From contig CAMDMZ010000029.1 of assembly GCA_945902805.1 (NCBI GenBank), positions 1 through 55,065 of the forward strand: 55,065 nt of DNA, in the 5' to 3' direction. The notes beneath the pieces are model-generated. The model ran no database searches and was not told the origin of the DNA. It saw nothing but the letters and a program-made list of their open reading frames with translations. Shown here in pieces: positions 25,692 to 36,488 of this stretch. This DNA is from Propionivibrio dicarboxylicus (GTDB taxonomy: Bacteria; Pseudomonadota; Gammaproteobacteria; Burkholderiales; Rhodocyclaceae). Every line of letters starts with the position of its first letter. Position 1 is the stretch's first letter. The position numbers and the translations under genes are program-made.

Positions 25692-27685
25692 AGCGGAGCG
25701 TGCTTCTGTGTGTCTTCGCTGTACTTGGCCTGGCCCAAAAAGTCGGCGCTGGTGAGACGGCGGCACGAGTTACCCTGCCTGTGTTTGCCGACCCCACTCA
25801 GGTGCAACAGTTTTGCCAGAAAGGACTGGACAGGCTTCAACAGACGATAGCAGCCTTTGCCGCCGTGCCACTTGCTGAAGCCGCCAGTCCGGCGACCATG
25901 CCGCGCTGGGATGCGTTGGATATTGTCGGTGATGACCTTGGCGGTCCGCTGGCCATCGTCTCGGCCACGTCGCCCGACAAGGCGGTGCGTAAGGCCGCTG
26001 ATGACTGCACGCTGACGCTGTCGGCACTGCAAACACAGCTCTACCAGAATGGCGAGGTCTACGCCCGACTGAGCCGCGCCACGCCGGATAGCCCGGCCGC
26101 CAAGCGGCTGCAGATGCTGACGCTCGAAGGCTTCGAAGATTCCGGCGTCAGCCTGCCCGGGGAAAAGCGCGCCCGGGCGAAAGCGATCTTTGACCGCATC
26201 AGCGCTCTCGGCGTCGAATTCAAACGTAACAGCAGCGAAAACCTCGGCAGCGTCACCATGACCGTGGCCGAGCTCGAAGGTATGCCACAGAGCTACCGCG
26301 AGAGCCACCCGGCGAATGCCGACGGGCTGATCGAGTTGAAAATGAACTATCCGGATTTCGTCCCATTCATGGAAAACGCGATCTCTCCGGAAGCACGCCG
26401 GCGCTACTACACGGCTTTCAATCGCATCGGTGGCGAACGCAATTTGGCTATCCTCAACGAGGCCGCGCAGCTACGCAAAGAGCTCGCCAGCCTATTCGGC
26501 AAGCCCTCGTTCGCACACCACATCATTGCCCGCCGCATGGCCGGGTCGCCCGAAAACGTATTGCGCTTCCTGGATTCCGTTCAGGCCAAAGTGGCCGAAG
26601 CCGAATTGCGCGATCTCGCCACCCTGCGCCAGGCCAAGGCCGACTTTCTCGGTCGCCCAGTCGCAGAAACCAAGCTTGAGCGCTGGGACACCACCTTTTA
26701 TACCGAGCGTGTACGCCGTAGCCGCTTCAATGTCGATCAGGACGCCTTGCGCCGCTATTTCCCGACTGAATCATCCGTCGCGTGGCTGATGGATCTGGCG
26801 CAGCGGCTGTTCGCGGTGCGCTTTGTCCCGGCCGAGGTGCCGGTATGGCATCCGGACGTGCGTTACTTCGATATCGTCGATGCGACCGGACAGCGTATCG
26901 CCGGTGCTTATTTCGATCTCTATCCGCGCGAAGGCAAGTACAACCACGCCGCCGTATGGCCGGTGCGCGGTGGAGCGACTGGCATAGGGCGCCAACCGAT
27001 CAGCGTGCTCGTCACCAACATGAACCGCCAAGGGCTGGACCACGGCGAACTGGAAACCCTGCTTCACGAATTTGGCCATTTGCTACATGGCACGCTGTCG
27101 CGCACCGAATTCAGCAGTATGTCCGGCACCAGCGTGCGGCGTGATTTCGTCGAGGCGCCGTCGCAAATGCTCGAAGAATGGGCGCGCCACCTTGAGCCGA
27201 TGGCACTGATCCGCAACCACTGTACCGACTGTCCCGCCGTAGATGCCGACCTGCTACGCCGGATCAACCAAGCGCGGCGCTTTGGTGCCGGCATTCACTA
27301 TAGCCGCCAGCATGTCTTGGCTACTTTCGACATGGCCATGGCCGGCCCGCAGCCTGGCGATTCCCTGGCGACTTACAGCGCGCTCGAGAAGGCCTCAGCG
27401 CTCGGCCATACGCCGGGCACGATGTTCCCCGCGCGGTTTGGTCATCTGCTCGGCGGTTACGCGGCCGGCTACTACGGTTACATGTGGTCGGAAGTCATCG
27501 CTCTCGATATGGCCAGCCAGTGGCACGGTAAGCTGATGAACACTGATGTCAGCCTGCGTTACCGCGACTTGGTGTTGGCGCGCGGTGGAGAAACACCGGC
27601 TGAACAGATCGTGCGCGAGTTTCTCGGCCGCGAGCCCTCGCCCACCGCCTTCTTTGCGGAAATTACCGGAAGTCGCCATGAATAG
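25688..27685 (+). CDS. M3-family oligopeptidase, apparently exported
   Basis: 665 residues, thimet oligopeptidase/PrlC-like zinc metallopeptidase. The zinc site is HEFGH at about 461-465, with the third ligand Glu in FVEAPSQMLEEW about 25 residues on. Most bacterial M3 enzymes are cytoplasmic, but this one begins MKRSVLLCVFAVLGLA, a normal signal peptide with a cleavage site after GLA. The 28-bp dispersed element encodes the next residues ([10 protein letters not shown]). Sitting between the binding proteins and permeases, it probably trims oligopeptides in the periplasm before uptake. An N-terminal membrane anchor is an alternative. Confidence 0.87.
   Translation: MKRSVLLCVFAVLGLAQKVGAGETAARVTLPVFADPTQVQQFCQKGLDRLQQTIAAFAAVPLAEAASPATMPRWDALDIVGDDLGGPLAIVSATSPDKAVRKAADDCTLTLSALQTQLYQNGEVYARLSRATPDSPAAKRLQMLTLEGFEDSGVSLPGEKRARAKAIFDRISALGVEFKRNSSENLGSVTMTVAELEGMPQSYRESHPANADGLIELKMNYPDFVPFMENAISPEARRRYYTAFNRIGGERNLAILNEAAQLRKELASLFGKPSFAHHIIARRMAGSPENVLRFLDSVQAKVAEAELRDLATLRQAKADFLGRPVAETKLERWDTTFYTERVRRSRFNVDQDALRRYFPTESSVAWLMDLAQRLFAVRFVPAEVPVWHPDVRYFDIVDATGQRIAGAYFDLYPREGKYNHAAVWPVRGGATGIGRQPISVLVTNMNRQGLDHGELETLLHEFGHLLHGTLSRTEFSSMSGTSVRRDFVEAPSQMLEEWARHLEPMALIRNHCTDCPAVDADLLRRINQARRFGAGIHYSRQHVLATFDMAMAGPQPGDSLATYSALEKASALGHTPGTMFPARFGHLLGGYAAGYYGYMWSEVIALDMASQWHGKLMNTDVSLRYRDLVLARGGETPAEQIVREFLGREPSPTAFFAEITGSRHE
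25737..25764 (-). repeat. Dispersed 28-bp element, copy 5 (inside the M3 peptidase gene)
   Basis: The plus strand reads AAAAAGTCGGCGCT then GGTGAGACGGCGGC. It is in frame just after the predicted signal-peptide cleavage site and reads Lys-Val-Gly-Ala-Gly-Glu-Thr-Ala. Confidence 0.85.
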
Positions 27686-27709
27686 AACAACCAGCGAGAG
27701 CCTGCGCCG

Positions 27710-28648
27710 ATGACTGCCTTCATCCTGCGTCGTCTGTGGCAGATGCTGCCCACTCTGCTGGGCGTGATTCTGCTCACCTTTTTCCTGTTCAACTTTGTGG
27801 GTGGCGATCCGGCGTATTTGCTCGCCGGCAAGATTTCCAGCCCCGAGCAAATCGCCAACATTCGTACCCAACTCGGCATCGATCAACCGGTTTACGTCCA
27901 GCTCTGGATCTTCATCAAACAAGTGATGTCGGCCGATTTTGGTGTCTCGTGGTCCACCAACGAACAGGTCTCACAAATCATTGCGACGCGAATCGGTCCT
28001 TCGCTCACCGTATTGGTGCCCATCCTGATCATCGAAACGGTGCTCTCGGTCGCGCTGGCGCTGGGCGTTGCCTACGTGCGCGGCTCGCTCACCGACCGCT
28101 CGATCATGATCGTCTGCACTATCGCCATGTCGGTTTCGTTGTTGGTGTACATCATCGTCGGCCAATATGCGCTGGCCTACAAACTGGGCTGGTTCCCGGT
28201 GCAGGGCTGGGGCGAATCGTTCAGCGAAAACCTGCTGCGCTTTTCGGCGTTGCCCATCCTGCTCGGCGTGGCGGTCGGGATTGCGCCCAACACACGACTC
28301 TACCGCACCTTCTTCCTTGATGAGATCAACCAGGATTACGTGCGCACGGCACGCGCCAAGGGGCTATCCGAGAACACCGTGATGCTCAAGCATGTCTTGC
28401 GTAACGCCCTGATCCCGATCATCACCAATCTGATGATCTACCTGCCCGGCTTGCTCATCGGCCACTTCCTGATCGAGCGTTTCTTCTCGATTCCGGGGAT
28501 CGGCCGCGAGGTGATTCTGGCGGTCGAACGCAGCGATTTCCCGGTGATCAAGGCGATCACCATCTACGTCGCCATTGCCACCATGTTTGCCAACCTGCTC
28601 GCCGATGTGCTCTACAAGCTGGTTGATCCACGCGTGCAACTGAAATGA
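27710..28648 (+). CDS. Peptide ABC transporter permease, DppB type
   Basis: 312 residues, six membrane segments, with the N-terminal motif MTAFILRRLWQMLPTLLGVILLTFFLF typical of DppB/OppB, and the EAA loop YVRTARAKGLSENTVMLKHVLRNALIPI (about 205-232) that contacts the ATPase. It follows the peptidase by 24 bp and precedes the second permease by 7 bp. Confidence 0.9.
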   Translation: MTAFILRRLWQMLPTLLGVILLTFFLFNFVGGDPAYLLAGKISSPEQIANIRTQLGIDQPVYVQLWIFIKQVMSADFGVSWSTNEQVSQIIATRIGPSLTVLVPILIIETVLSVALALGVAYVRGSLTDRSIMIVCTIAMSVSLLVYIIVGQYALAYKLGWFPVQGWGESFSENLLRFSALPILLGVAVGIAPNTRLYRTFFLDEINQDYVRTARAKGLSENTVMLKHVLRNALIPIITNLMIYLPGLLIGHFLIERFFSIPGIGREVILAVERSDFPVIKAITIYVAIATMFANLLADVLYKLVDPRVQLK

Positions 28649-28655
28649 GATCGCG

Positions 28656-29813
28656 ATGACCAACCCCGCCACTTACCATCCCTCACCCGGACTCTGGGTG
28701 CTCGCCTGGCGCCGCTTGATCGCAGATCGCATCGCGGTGATCTCGATGATCGTCGTCGCCGCATTTCTGCTGCTGACGGCGGGCTCCATGTCGGGTCTGA
28801 TCGCGGCGAACTGGAACGATGAAGTGGCGATCGGCTACGCCAAGCCAGGCTTTGTGGCCGAGCCTAAAGTTGCATCCCGCAACACTGCAGCCCAGGTCGG
28901 CCCCGTCGTCGCGGCTGAAAATCCACCAGGTCGGGTTATCGACCCCTTGGCCACCGAACTCGCCGAACTTCGCGCCAGCCTGGGACAAAAAGTCGGTTCT
29001 GGCGGGACGGCGCCTGCGGCTGGCGTGCCGCCGGTCGGGCTGGATCTCGGAGACATCAAGGTCATCGACCCCATCGCCAAGGAATTCGCCGACGCATTGG
29101 CGGAGGCACAAGCCGAAGGACGTAAGGAACGCGTCGATACGCTACCTTTCGGTGCCGACAAATGGGGCCACGACGTGATTCTCAAGACCATCAAGGGCTC
29201 CGAGACCTCGATTCTGGTCGGACTTGCCGCAGCGCTGGTTGCAACCGTCATCGGCACGCTGTTAGGCGCCATCGCTGGCTATTACGGCGGTTGGATCGAT
29301 GACTTCTTCAACTGGTTCTACAACATCTTCACGGCGATTCCCTACCTGCTGTTGATCCTGGCGATCGCCGCCGTGCTCAACCAGAAAGGCGTCACGACCA
29401 TCGTCTTGATCCTTGGCCTGACGGGCTGGACCGGCATCTTCCGCCTGGTTCGCGCCGAATACCTCAAGCACCGTTCGCGCGAATATGTGCAGGCGGCCGA
29501 TGCCATTGGCGCTTCCAACTTCCGCCGCATGTTCGTGCACATCTTCCCCAATGTCAGCCATGTCTCGCTGGTGCAGCTTTCCGTGCATGCGGTCGGCTTC
29601 ATCAAGAGCGAGGTGATTCTTTCCTTCCTTGGTTTTGGCGTACCGGTCGACAAAGTATCGTGGGGCTCGATGCTGGGTGAAGCGCAAAACGAACTGATCC
29701 TCGGCTATTGGTGGCAGCTCGCTGCGGCGACGCTGGCCATGGCGGTGTTGGTCACCGCCTTCTCGATGTTCACGGATGCGCTACGCGATGCGCTTGATCC
29801 GAAGATCAAGTGA
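28656..29813 (+). CDS. Peptide ABC transporter permease, DppC type, with enlarged periplasmic loop
   Basis: 385 residues, longer than the usual 280-340 of DppC/OppC. TM1 is at about 28-50, then a loop of about 135 residues rich in Ala/Pro/Gly, then five membrane segments with the EAA loop YVQAADAIGASNFRRMFVHIFPN (about 270-292). The loop contains two similar segments, VIDPLATELAELRASL and VIDPIAKEFADALAEA, on either side of a copy of the 28-bp element that encodes QKVGSGGTAP. The canonical FGADKWGHDV precedes TM2. Confidence 0.9.
   Translation: MTNPATYHPSPGLWVLAWRRLIADRIAVISMIVVAAFLLLTAGSMSGLIAANWNDEVAIGYAKPGFVAEPKVASRNTAAQVGPVVAAENPPGRVIDPLATELAELRASLGQKVGSGGTAPAAGVPPVGLDLGDIKVIDPIAKEFADALAEAQAEGRKERVDTLPFGADKWGHDVILKTIKGSETSILVGLAAALVATVIGTLLGAIAGYYGGWIDDFFNWFYNIFTAIPYLLLILAIAAVLNQKGVTTIVLILGLTGWTGIFRLVRAEYLKHRSREYVQAADAIGASNFRRMFVHIFPNVSHVSLVQLSVHAVGFIKSEVILSFLGFGVPVDKVSWGSMLGEAQNELILGYWWQLAAATLAMAVLVTAFSMFTDALRDALDPKIK
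28987..29014 (-). repeat. Dispersed 28-bp element, copy 6 (inside the dppC-type gene)
   Basis: The plus strand reads AAAAAGTCGGTTCT then GGCGGGACGGCGCC, one base outside the consensus. It is in frame and reads Lys-Val-Gly-Ser-Gly-Gly-Thr-Ala-Pro in the periplasmic loop. Confidence 0.88.
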
Positions 29814-31537
29814 CCTTGTTACAAACCGACAACACCATGACCCGCCACGACACTCTGCTTTCAGTCCGTAATCTGCGCGTCTCGTTTCGGCTGGACAAGC
29901 ACACTCTGTTCGACGCCCTCAAGGGCATTTCCTTCGAGGTCGCGCGTGAGCAAACCGTCGCACTGGTGGGAGAATCAGGCTCCGGCAAATCGGTTTCGTC
30001 ACTAGCCGTGATGGGACTTTTGCCGAAAGACAACGCCAGCGTGAGTCCCGATAGCGAAATTCTGTTTGCCGGCTGCGATCTGTTAAGACTCGATCCCGCC
30101 GCCATGCGCCAGATGCGCGGGCGCGAGATCTCGATGATCTTCCAGGACCCGATGACCTCGCTTAACCCGCTGTTTTCGGTGGGTAGCCAGATCGCCGAGG
30201 TACTGCGCCTGCACAAGGGCATGAACCGCAGCGAAGCCAGCCGACGCGCGATTGCCCTGCTCGATGAGGTGGGCATCTCGGATCCCGGGCAACGCGCCAC
30301 CTCGTATCCGCATCAGCTCTCCGGCGGGCAACAACAGCGGGTCATGATCGCCATGGCCATTGCCTGCGAGCCCAAGCTGCTGATCGCCGATGAGCCGACA
30401 ACGGCCTTGGATGTCACGATCCAAAAGCAAATTATTGAGCTGGTGGCGAATCTGCGCCGCAAGCATGGCATGGCCATGCTATGGATCAGCCATGACCTGG
30501 CCGTCGTCGGGGAAATTGCCGATCGGGTCGTCGTCATGCGCAGCGGCGAAGTGCGCGAGAACGGGAGCACCCAGGACATCTTCGAGAATCCGCAGGACGC
30601 CTACACGCGCGCCCTGTTGCTCTGTCATCCGCCACTCGACGCGCGCCCCCGGCGCCTGGCCGTGATCGATGACTACGTCGATGGCACTGGTCCGAGTGCC
30701 GAGAATCGCATCAACGTGCAGCGCGGCAGTTCGCCCAACGACACGCCGTTGCTGGAGGTAACCGGACTATGCAAGAACTTCGAGTTTCGCGAAGGACTCT
30801 TCGGCAAGCGTGTGTTGCGTGCGGTAAAGGATGTGTCATTCACCTTGCATCGAGGAAAAACGCTAGGCCTGGTCGGTGAATCCGGTAGCGGCAAGAGCAC
30901 CGTCGGTCTCACCATCATGCGCCTGCATCAAGCCACTGCCGGCGAAATCCGGTTTGAAGGCAAGAATCTTCTCGCCATGTCGCCACGCGAGCAGATGCCG
31001 TTCAAGCGCCGTATCCAGATCATTTTCCAGAACCCTTACGCCTCGCTCAATCCTCGCTTCACCGTGGGTGACATCCTCATGGAGCCGATGCGCATCCACC
31101 GCATTGGTGCCAACGATGCCGAGCGCGAAAAACTCTCGCTGACCTTACTTGATCGGGTCGGCATGCCCGCCCTCACCTTCCGCAAATATCCGCACGAGTT
31201 CTCGGGGGGACAGCGCCAACGGATCGCGATTGCGCGCGCACTGTCGATGCAACCCGATATCGTAATTTGCGATGAATCGGTTTCAGCGCTGGATGTCTCG
31301 GTGCAAGCCCAGGTGCTCAATCTGCTGCAAGACCTGCAAGACGAATTCAAGATGTCCTATTTGTTCATCTCACACGATCTAGCGGTGGTGAAATACATCT
31401 CGGACCGTGTGATGGTGATGAACCAGGGCGAGGTCGTCGAAGTCGCGGATTCCGACGAGATTTACCGGTCCCCGCAACACCCCTATACACAAAACCTACT
31501 TCATTCCATTCCCCGTGGATGGCAACATCCGCAGTAG
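29810..31537 (+). CDS. Peptide ABC transporter ATPase, fused DppD-DppF type
   Basis: About 575 residues with two complete ATPase domains in one chain. First: Walker A GESGSGKS (about 53), signature LSGGQQQR, Walker B LLIADEP. Second: Walker A GESGSGKST (about 356), signature FSGGQRQR, Walker B IVICDES. Each is followed by the oligopeptide-type C-terminal extension. Such fusions occur in YejF/GsiA-like systems. The start is uncertain: GTG 29810 overlaps the permease stop (GTGA), as elsewhere in this operon; ATG 29837 is the alternative. Last gene of the peptide operon, converging on purA with 43 bp between them. Confidence 0.92.
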   Translation: MTLLQTDNTMTRHDTLLSVRNLRVSFRLDKHTLFDALKGISFEVAREQTVALVGESGSGKSVSSLAVMGLLPKDNASVSPDSEILFAGCDLLRLDPAAMRQMRGREISMIFQDPMTSLNPLFSVGSQIAEVLRLHKGMNRSEASRRAIALLDEVGISDPGQRATSYPHQLSGGQQQRVMIAMAIACEPKLLIADEPTTALDVTIQKQIIELVANLRRKHGMAMLWISHDLAVVGEIADRVVVMRSGEVRENGSTQDIFENPQDAYTRALLLCHPPLDARPRRLAVIDDYVDGTGPSAENRINVQRGSSPNDTPLLEVTGLCKNFEFREGLFGKRVLRAVKDVSFTLHRGKTLGLVGESGSGKSTVGLTIMRLHQATAGEIRFEGKNLLAMSPREQMPFKRRIQIIFQNPYASLNPRFTVGDILMEPMRIHRIGANDAEREKLSLTLLDRVGMPALTFRKYPHEFSGGQRQRIAIARALSMQPDIVICDESVSALDVSVQAQVLNLLQDLQDEFKMSYLFISHDLAVVKYISDRVMVMNQGEVVEVADSDEIYRSPQHPYTQNLLHSIPRGWQHPQ

Positions 31538-31580
31538 GAAACCTTTCGGCGGCGATCAAGCCAAGGTCTAATCTATTGGC

Positions 31581-32912
<1,332 letters not shown>

Positions 32913-34076
32913 TCAATTTTCGGGCAACGACTCGACACACCAAGCATCGTTCCGTCGCACCAGGATTCGATCGCAGCCGGCTTCGCGCCAGCTTCCATCA
33001 TGGCCGGGCAAGGCCAACACCACACGCTCGCCACTGGCGCGCAAACGCGCTGCTTCGGCATGTAAACCATCATCCTCGGGCCACGGTGCGAGTATCGCAG
33101 CTTTCGCGGCGCGTTCGGGCGACAAACGTGCGAACTCACGTAGATCCATCGAGAAGCCGGTCGCGGGACGCGCGCGCCCATACGCCTTGCCAACTTCATC
33201 GTAGCGACCACCAAGAGCAATCGCTGCCGCACTACCGGCGGCATACGCGGCAAACATGACGCCGCTGTGATAGTGGTAGCCACGCAGATCCGCGAGATCA
33301 AACGAAAGCGGCAAATCGTCGCATGCATCAGCGAGACGTTCAAGTTCGCCCAGAGCCGCAGCGATTGCCGGATCGGCCGGCAGCACACGCTCGGCCTTGG
33401 CCAAGACCGATCGGTCGCCGTAGAGTTCAGGCAAGGCAAGCAAGGCGGATCGGGTAGGTTCACTGACATCAGCGACAAGTTCGCGCACGGTGGGCAAATC
33501 CTTGCCCTGCAGTGCAGCGAATAGCTCCTGCTCGCGTTCTGGCGCCATGTTGGCGGCCTGGGCCAGGGCGCGAAATACGCGAACATGGCTGAGATCGATG
33601 CGGGAAGCAGCAAGACCGCCGGACTCAAGCGACAAGGCCAGCAAGCGCAACACTTCGATATCGGCCTCAAGACCGGCATGCCCGTAAAGTTCAAGGCCGA
33701 TCTGTAGTGGTTCGCGCGTCCCGTTAAACGCCGCCGGTAGGGTATGCACGACATTGCCGCAGTAGCAAAGACGGGTGACGCCTTGCCGATTGAGCAGGTG
33801 GGCGTCGATACGTGCTACTTGTGGCGTGATGTCAGCACGCAAGCCCATGCTGCGACCGGACAACTGATCAACCAGCTTAAAGGTGCGCAGATCGAGGTCG
33901 TGGCCGCTACCGGTGAGCAACGACTCGACATATTCGAGCAGCGGCGGCATCACCAGTTCATAACCGTGACTATCGAAGCTATCGAGTAGTCTGCGGCGCA
34001 GATATTCCAAGCGTACGGCCTGAGCCGGCAGAACATCTTCAATCGCTTCGGGAAGTAACCAACGTCGGTGGGTCAT
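32913..34076 (-). CDS. hisZ: ATP phosphoribosyltransferase regulatory subunit
   Basis: 387 residues, a HisRS paralogue without tRNA-charging function that activates short-form HisG in histidine synthesis. It begins [16 protein letters not shown] and keeps class II synthetase traits ([35 protein letters not shown]) but lacks the anticodon-binding domain, which distinguishes it from HisS (41218-42513). hisG is not in the window. Confidence 0.93.
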   Translation of the reverse strand: MTHRRWLLPEAIEDVLPAQAVRLEYLRRRLLDSFDSHGYELVMPPLLEYVESLLTGSGHDLDLRTFKLVDQLSGRSMGLRADITPQVARIDAHLLNRQGVTRLCYCGNVVHTLPAAFNGTREPLQIGLELYGHAGLEADIEVLRLLALSLESGGLAASRIDLSHVRVFRALAQAANMAPEREQELFAALQGKDLPTVRELVADVSEPTRSALLALPELYGDRSVLAKAERVLPADPAIAAALGELERLADACDDLPLSFDLADLRGYHYHSGVMFAAYAAGSAAAIALGGRYDEVGKAYGRARPATGFSMDLREFARLSPERAAKAAILAPWPEDDGLHAEAARLRASGERVVLALPGHDGSWREAGCDRILVRRNDAWCVESLPEN

Positions 34077-34078
34077 GG

Positions 34079-34264
34079 TCAGCGCAGCACAGTCAGGAGA
34101 ATCACACCGATCAACAGCGAGGAGAGGCCGATAAAGCGAATCTGTCCATCGGCCAACTCGGTCACACGGCGAAAGGTCTCACGCCACAATTTGGGCGCAA
34201 TAAACGGCAACAGACCTTCGATCACGAGCATCAAGGCCAACGCCAGCAGCAGCGGGGAATCCAT
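34079..34264 (-). CDS. DUF2065 family inner-membrane protein (YjeT-like)
   Basis: 61 residues with two hydrophobic helices (about 4-24 and 43-60) joined by [23 protein letters not shown], the signature of DUF2065. It is regularly found between hflC and hisZ or purA in proteobacteria. Function unknown. Two bp separate it from hisZ. Confidence 0.88.
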   Translation of the reverse strand: MDSPLLLALALMLVIEGLLPFIAPKLWRETFRRVTELADGQIRFIGLSSLLIGVILLTVLR

Positions 34265-34280
34265 TCGCGTGCGCCGCCCC

Positions 34281-35156
34281 TTACTTTGAACGACCGCTAT
34301 TCTTCAGGTATTTGAAGAAGTCGGAACTCGGTTCAACCACGAGCAGATCGCTCTTGTTTTTGAAGCTGCCGCGATAAGCTTCAAGGCTGCGGTAGAAGGC
34401 ATAGAACTCGGCGTTTTCGCCAAAGGCACGGCCGTAGATTGAGGCCGCCTTGGCATCGCCCTCGCCCTTGACCTTCTGCGCATCACGGTAGGCCTCGGCC
34501 ACAATCACTTCGCGCTGGCGATCCGCATCGGCACGAATTTTTTCGGCTTCTGCGGCACCTTGGGAACGAAGTTCGTTTGCCACCCGTTTGCGCTCAGTTT
34601 CCATCCGTCGATAGACGGATTCAGAAACCTCCGGCGGTAAATCCACACGCTTCAGGCGCACATCGACAATTTCAACACCAATGGTGCGGATGTCGGCATC
34701 GGCTTTCTTCTGCACATCGACCATGATCGAGTCACGCGAACCCGAAACCACATCATGCACGGTACGACGGCCGAACTCCTCACGCAAACCAGCGTTGACG
34801 GTCTGCGCCAGACGGGTACGTGCCAGCGACTCATCGCCACCGACCGAGATGTAGTACTGCTTGACATCGTTGATGCGCCATTTGACGAATGAATCCACCA
34901 GGACCGGCTTCTTCTCGGCGGTCAGGAAACGCTCGGGCTCGGGCGAATCCAGCGTCAGGATGCGCTTGTCGAAAATCCGCACGTTCTGGATCATCGGCCA
35001 TTTGAAGGCCAAGCCCGGCTCGGTGATCACTTCCTTGATTTCACCCAACTGGAAAATGATCGCGTACTGCCGCTGATCAACAGTAAACACGGTAGCGGCG
35101 AACAAGACAATGCCGCCGAAAATAAGTGAAGCGAGGGTTGAAATATGGCGTTGCAT
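34281..35156 (-). CDS. hflC: FtsH protease modulator HflC
   Basis: 291 residues: an N-terminal membrane segment (about 7-25) and a band-7/SPFH domain with DQRQYAIIFQLGEIKEV, VDVRLKRVDLPPEVSESVYRRMETER and a long coiled coil. It forms the periplasmic HflKC cage around FtsH. Its ATG (GAGGAA upstream) shares one base with the hflK stop. Confidence 0.95.
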   Translation of the reverse strand: MQRHISTLASLIFGGIVLFAATVFTVDQRQYAIIFQLGEIKEVITEPGLAFKWPMIQNVRIFDKRILTLDSPEPERFLTAEKKPVLVDSFVKWRINDVKQYYISVGGDESLARTRLAQTVNAGLREEFGRRTVHDVVSGSRDSIMVDVQKKADADIRTIGVEIVDVRLKRVDLPPEVSESVYRRMETERKRVANELRSQGAAEAEKIRADADRQREVIVAEAYRDAQKVKGEGDAKAASIYGRAFGENAEFYAFYRSLEAYRGSFKNKSDLLVVEPSSDFFKYLKNSGRSK

Positions 35157-36424
35157 CAGCGGATTCCTCGTTCGCGTGAACGCAGGTTGTCACGCGAGCG
35201 CGCATCTCCCTGCAAGGACTGCTCGAGCTGCGGAGGAACCGCACCTGAAACGGAAGAAGTCGGTGCTGACGGGACGGTGGCCGCTGCAGCGCTGCTGGGT
35301 TCAGCAACTGTCGTTGCCGCAACCGCTGCGCCTTGCATCAGCTTGTCCAATGGAAGGTAGAGCAGATTGCCGCCACCCTTGGCGTCGATCATCACCTTGC
35401 TGGTGTTGGCATAGACCTGCTGCATGGTCTCGAGGTACATGCGCTGACGCGTGACTTCAGGTGCCTTGGCGTATTCCGTGAGAATTTGCTTGAAGCGGGA
35501 GGCATCGCCTTCCGCCGTCGCCACCAGACGCTGGCGGTAGCCGCTCGCTTCTTCAAACAGGCGCGAAGCAGTACCACGGGCGCGCGGGATCACATCATTG
35601 GCGTAGGCCTGACCCTCGTTCTTCTGCCGCTCGCGGTCCTGACCAGCCTTCACGGCGTCGTCAAAGGCGGCCTGTACCTGCTCGGGCGGCTGCGTGCCTT
35701 GCATGTTCACGGTGCGCACGATGATGCCGGTGTTATAGCGATCGAGAATTTCCTGAATCAGCTTCTGCGTGTTGGCAGCGATTTGATCACGGCCCTCGTA
35801 GAGAACGAAGTCCATCTTGTTCTTGCCCACCACTTCGCGGATCGCGGTTTCAGCAGCCTGCAATACCGAATCATCCGGATGGCGATTGTTGAACAGGTAG
35901 GCTTGAGGATCCTTGAGCAGGTACTGGACCGCAAACTGGACGCTGACGATATTCTCGTCATCGGTCAGCATCAGTGCCTCTTTCAGCACCTTGTTCTTCT
36001 CGGAGCCACGATACCCAACCTCGACCGTACGGACACCCGAGAGGTTAACGGTTTCATGTGTCTGGATCGGCCACGGCAGGCGCCAACGTAGTCCCGGCTC
36101 GGTAGTTTCCTTATAGCGGCCAAATTGCAGCACCACACCGCGCTGACTGGCATCCACAATATAGAAACCACTGGCGGACCAGAGCAGCACCATCAAACCG
36201 ACGATGACGCCGATTCCACCGCTAAATTGCTTGGGGCTTATCGAGGGCAGTTTGTTTCCATTGCCATTGTTGTCACCACCGCCGCTACCCTTTTTGCCGA
36301 AGATACCGGAGAGACGACGATTGAAGTCGCGCCAAATCTCTTCGAGGTCGGGAGGCCCTTGATTGCCGCCTCCCTTGTTGCCGCCGCCCGGCTGGTTGCC
36401 CCAGCCGTGGTCATTTAATGACAT
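35156..36424 (-). CDS. hflK: FtsH protease modulator HflK
   Basis: 422 residues from ATG 36424 (AGGA upstream; an upstream in-frame ATG has no ribosome site). The glycine/asparagine-rich N-terminus (GWGNQPGGGNKGGGNQGPP) is typical, followed by a membrane segment (about 75-95) and the SPFH domain. Partner of HflC. The C-terminal tail is low-complexity, and one copy of the 28-bp element encodes ATVPSAPTSS there. Confidence 0.95.
   Translation of the reverse strand: MSLNDHGWGNQPGGGNKGGGNQGPPDLEEIWRDFNRRLSGIFGKKGSGGGDNNGNGNKLPSISPKQFSGGIGVIVGLMVLLWSASGFYIVDASQRGVVLQFGRYKETTEPGLRWRLPWPIQTHETVNLSGVRTVEVGYRGSEKNKVLKEALMLTDDENIVSVQFAVQYLLKDPQAYLFNNRHPDDSVLQAAETAIREVVGKNKMDFVLYEGRDQIAANTQKLIQEILDRYNTGIIVRTVNMQGTQPPEQVQAAFDDAVKAGQDRERQKNEGQAYANDVIPRARGTASRLFEEASGYRQRLVATAEGDASRFKQILTEYAKAPEVTRQRMYLETMQQVYANTSKVMIDAKGGGNLLYLPLDKLMQGAAVAATTVAEPSSAAAATVPSAPTSSVSGAVPPQLEQSLQGDARSRDNLRSRERGIR
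35254..35281 (-). repeat. Dispersed 28-bp element, copy 7 (inside hflK)
   Basis: The plus strand reads AAGAAGTCGGTGCT then GACGGGACGGTGGC, with four differences from the consensus. It is in frame in the variable C-terminal tail of HflK and is read in the opposite sense to most in-gene copies (Ala-Thr-Val-Pro-Ser-Ala-Pro-Thr). Confidence 0.75.
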
Positions 36425-36488
36425 GAGAATTCCTGCGATCACGATAACTTTCTAAGTTGGGAGATATTGAGTGAAAATCAAGAAGCGC

